A stretch of 64,000 nucleotides of DNA, taken from Rhizobium vallis. GTDB taxonomy: Bacteria; Pseudomonadota; Alphaproteobacteria; Rhizobiales; Rhizobiaceae. Positions within the stretch are counted from its first letter, which is position 1. Each line of letters opens with the position of its first letter. Where the stretch lies: assembly GCF_003985155.1 (NCBI RefSeq), contig NZ_ML133698.1:124001-188000 (forward strand). Direction: 5' to 3'. This document shows positions 62,493 to 64,000 of this stretch, piece after piece. The position numbers and the translations under genes were made by a program. Below the pieces are notes generated by a model. It was not told where the DNA came from and ran no database searches. It saw only the letters and a program-made list of their open reading frames with translations.

Positions 62493-63152
62493 ATGGCCGC
62501 CGCTTTTGTGGATCTTGCGCAGAGCTGCGCACCAATGGTGGAAGTGAGGACGCTGGCCGCCGTCATCAGTCTCGAGAGCCGTTTCAAGCCCTTCGCCATT
62601 CGCATCAACAGCGGTCCGCCGCTTGAGCGCCAACCCGCATCGAAGGCCGAGGCAATCGAGGTCGCGACCTCTCTTGCCGCCGATCGGCAAGACATCCAGA
62701 TCGGTCTTGGCGGTATCGGTCTGGAGGATTTGCGCAAACTGCAGTTTTCGATTTCGGATGCCTTCGATCCCTGCCTGAACCTCAAGGTCACCGGCACTCT
62801 GCTCGACGGTTATTATCGCCTTGCTCTACGCGCCGGCGCCGATGCGAAGCAGGCCGAGAAGGTCATGCTTCAGTCCTATTACGGGAGGGCCGATCCCTCT
62901 GTTGGCCGCATGGTCAAATATGACGAGCAGGTCCGCCAGGAAATGGTCCGCCTGCCAGTCAGACTGGCGACTGTCACCATCGCCGAAGGGCACGAAGAGG
63001 TGCCTCGGGAGCCGGCAGATTCTCGACAGGCGCCACCAACTGGCAAATCCCTTCCTCAGTCGGACGAGGCCGCATCCTGGGACGTCTTCAGCGCCCCGCG
63101 AACTTCTTCGGTTCTCGTATTTGAAAAACATTCATCGGAGCAAAGTGAATGA
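62493..63152 (+). CDS. virB1: VirB1 lytic transglycosylase
   Basis: 219 residues from ATG 62493, three bases after the trbM stop. The soluble lytic transglycosylase fold has catalytic Glu28 in AAVISLESRFKPFAIRIN, then IQIGLGGIGLEDL and FDPCLNLKV, and a Pro/Ser-rich tail as in VirB1. No signal peptide is evident, so export may differ from the Agrobacterium VirB1. It opens peptidoglycan for the secretion channel. Confidence 0.88.
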   Translation: MAAAFVDLAQSCAPMVEVRTLAAVISLESRFKPFAIRINSGPPLERQPASKAEAIEVATSLAADRQDIQIGLGGIGLEDLRKLQFSISDAFDPCLNLKVTGTLLDGYYRLALRAGADAKQAEKVMLQSYYGRADPSVGRMVKYDEQVRQEMVRLPVRLATVTIAEGHEEVPREPADSRQAPPTGKSLPQSDEAASWDVFSAPRTSSVLVFEKHSSEQSE

Positions 63153-63448
63153 TCTCGAAAGCAAGCCTTCGCCCTGTCGCAGCCTCCGCCGTGATGGCAG
63201 CCGCCATCGTTGCATGGCTGGTGGAACCGGCCTTCGCCCAGGCCGCCGGCGTCGAAACCGTCCTGCAGAACATCGTCACCATGCTGACCGGCAATATCGC
63301 CCGGCTGCTTGCGGTCATAGCCGTCATCATCATCTGCATTGCCTGGATGTTCGGCTACATGGACCTGCGCCGCGCCGGCTTCTGGATCATCGGCATTGGC
63401 GGGATCTTCGGCGCGACCGAACTCGTCAATACCATCGTCGGAGGCTGA
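63149..63448 (+). CDS. virB2: VirB2 major pilin
   Basis: 99 residues overlapping virB1 by four bases (ATGA). Signal peptide with cleavage after AFA (residue 30) would give a mature N-terminus QAAGVETVLQ, resembling Agrobacterium VirB2 (whose pilin begins with Gln). Two hydrophobic helices follow (LLAVIAVIIICIAWMFGY, GFWIIGIGGIFGATELV). It forms the conjugative pilus. Confidence 0.92.
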   Translation: MISKASLRPVAASAVMAAAIVAWLVEPAFAQAAGVETVLQNIVTMLTGNIARLLAVIAVIIICIAWMFGYMDLRRAGFWIIGIGGIFGATELVNTIVGG

Positions 63449-63453
63449 ACATC

Positions 63454-63792
63454 ATGCCGACAGCTTCCGGTATCGAGGAAGACACCCTGTTCCTTGCCTG
63501 TACCCGTCCGGCGATGATCGCCGGCGTGACGATGGAGGCGATGGGTGTGAACATCATGCTGACGACGATCCTCTATATCACCGCGGGATCGATCGCCTAT
63601 GCGCTTGTCGGCGTCGTCTTCCATTTCATATTCCGGACGCTCGTCAAGCACGATCATAACAGGTTCCGGATCCTCATCGCGTGGATCGAGACCCGCGGCC
63701 GGTCGCGCAACACCGCTTATTGGGGTGGCGCCACCCTCTCACCCTTGAAGCTCACCAGACGCTATGACGAGAGGGATTTGACCCTTGCCTAG
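63454..63792 (+). CDS. virB3: VirB3 inner-membrane protein
   Basis: 112 residues, five bases after the virB2 stop. VirB3 features: DTLFLACTRPAMIAGVTMEAM at the start, one or two membrane spans (NIMLTTILYITAGSIAYALVG), and a polar basic end. Its stop overlaps the probable virB4 start region. Assembles with VirB4 in the T4SS inner-membrane complex. Confidence 0.92.
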   Translation: MPTASGIEEDTLFLACTRPAMIAGVTMEAMGVNIMLTTILYITAGSIAYALVGVVFHFIFRTLVKHDHNRFRILIAWIETRGRSRNTAYWGGATLSPLKLTRRYDERDLTLA

Positions 63793-64000
63793 CATCGCAA
63801 CGCTTCGCTCGCGCGAACTCGGGCCGGAAACCTTCATTCCCCAGTCGCGCCATGTCGATGAGACGACAGTTGCGCTCGAGTCGAGAGCGCTGATGGTGAT
63901 GATCGCCCTGGAAGGCATATCGTTCGAAACCGCTGATGTCCTGGACCTCAACAGCCTGCATCGCGACCTCAACACGCTCTACCGGAACATCGCCGATGAG
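63785..64000 (+). CDS. virB4: VirB4 ATPase, partial (N-terminus)
   Basis: The first about 72 residues, cut by the window edge. TTG 63785 is the likely start, overlapping the virB3 end by eight bases. PETFIPQSRHVDETTVALES and MVMIALEGISFETADVLDLN then LHRDLNTLYRNIADE match VirB4 N-termini (compare RAFNTLFRNIAD). The ATPase motifs lie beyond the window. Confidence 0.85.
   Translation, partial: MPSIATLRSRELGPETFIPQSRHVDETTVALESRALMVMIALEGISFETADVLDLNSLHRDLNTLYRNIADE

Overview
The window looks like part of a large low-copy plasmid or chromid from a Rhizobium/Agrobacterium-type alphaproteobacterium. The reasons are a complete repABC replication and partition operon (54.6-58.3 kb) with an antisense-RNA gene between repB and repC, a rhizobial RctA-like regulator facing a virB-type conjugation operon (61.5-64 kb), typical rhizobial small genes (DUF982, DUF1419), high GC and many Dpp-type and amino-acid ABC transporters. 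No tRNA, rRNA, CRISPR array or insertion sequence was seen.

Layout. 0-0.6 kb: a parD antitoxin gene and the start of a frameshifted parE toxin gene. 0.6-4.3 kb: treZ-malQ for trehalose/maltodextrin metabolism, without an adjoining treY. 4.3-6.7 kb: small orphan genes, then an intergenic palindromic element. 6.7-11.6 kb: a LacI-type regulator divergent from an amino-acid-type transporter (binding protein plus fused permease/ATPase) and an FAD oxidoreductase, with twin operator-like palindromes between them. 11.7-14.6 kb: kup potassium transporter and two small proteins. 14.7-17.2 kb: chemoreceptor. 17.3-22 kb: three genes matching E. coli ybhP, ybhN and ybhO (clsB), then a DUF763 gene. 22-25 kb: DUF4105 membrane protein, DMT exporter and an orphan.

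25.2-41.4 kb is the main catabolic island. On the minus strand a GntR/FadR regulator, a uronate-dehydrogenase-like enzyme, an SMP-30-type lactonase and a DapA-family lyase are followed by a five-gene Dpp-type ABC transporter. On the plus strand, from the same intergenic region, a second Dpp-type transporter (with a double ATPase) ends in an enolase-superfamily sugar-acid dehydratase. Together they outline an oxidative route: hexuronate to aldarolactone to aldarate to keto-deoxy-acid to central metabolism, fed by two importers.

41.8-43.7 kb: flavin reductase, nitroreductase and ArsR regulator. 43.9-49.3 kb: a four-gene signalling operon of a MASE1 kinase with five PAS repeats, two FixJ-like regulators and a stand-alone receiver. 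49.6-54.4 kb: NmrA-like protein, vapBC-type toxin-antitoxin pair, a secreted protein and a more AT-rich DUF2207-like membrane protein.

54.4-58.3 kb: repA, repB, antisense RNA and repC with an AT-rich internal stretch that probably holds the origin. 58.5-60.8 kb: a degraded DUF1419 gene and three tandem paralogues sharing a C-terminal leucine-zipper-like motif. 60.9-64 kb: a BrnA-like gene, a small unknown gene and rctA on the minus strand, divergent from a trbM-like gene and virB1, virB2, virB3 and the start of virB4. A symmetric 22-bp palindrome lies in the rctA/trbM intergenic region and may be the switch for conjugation.
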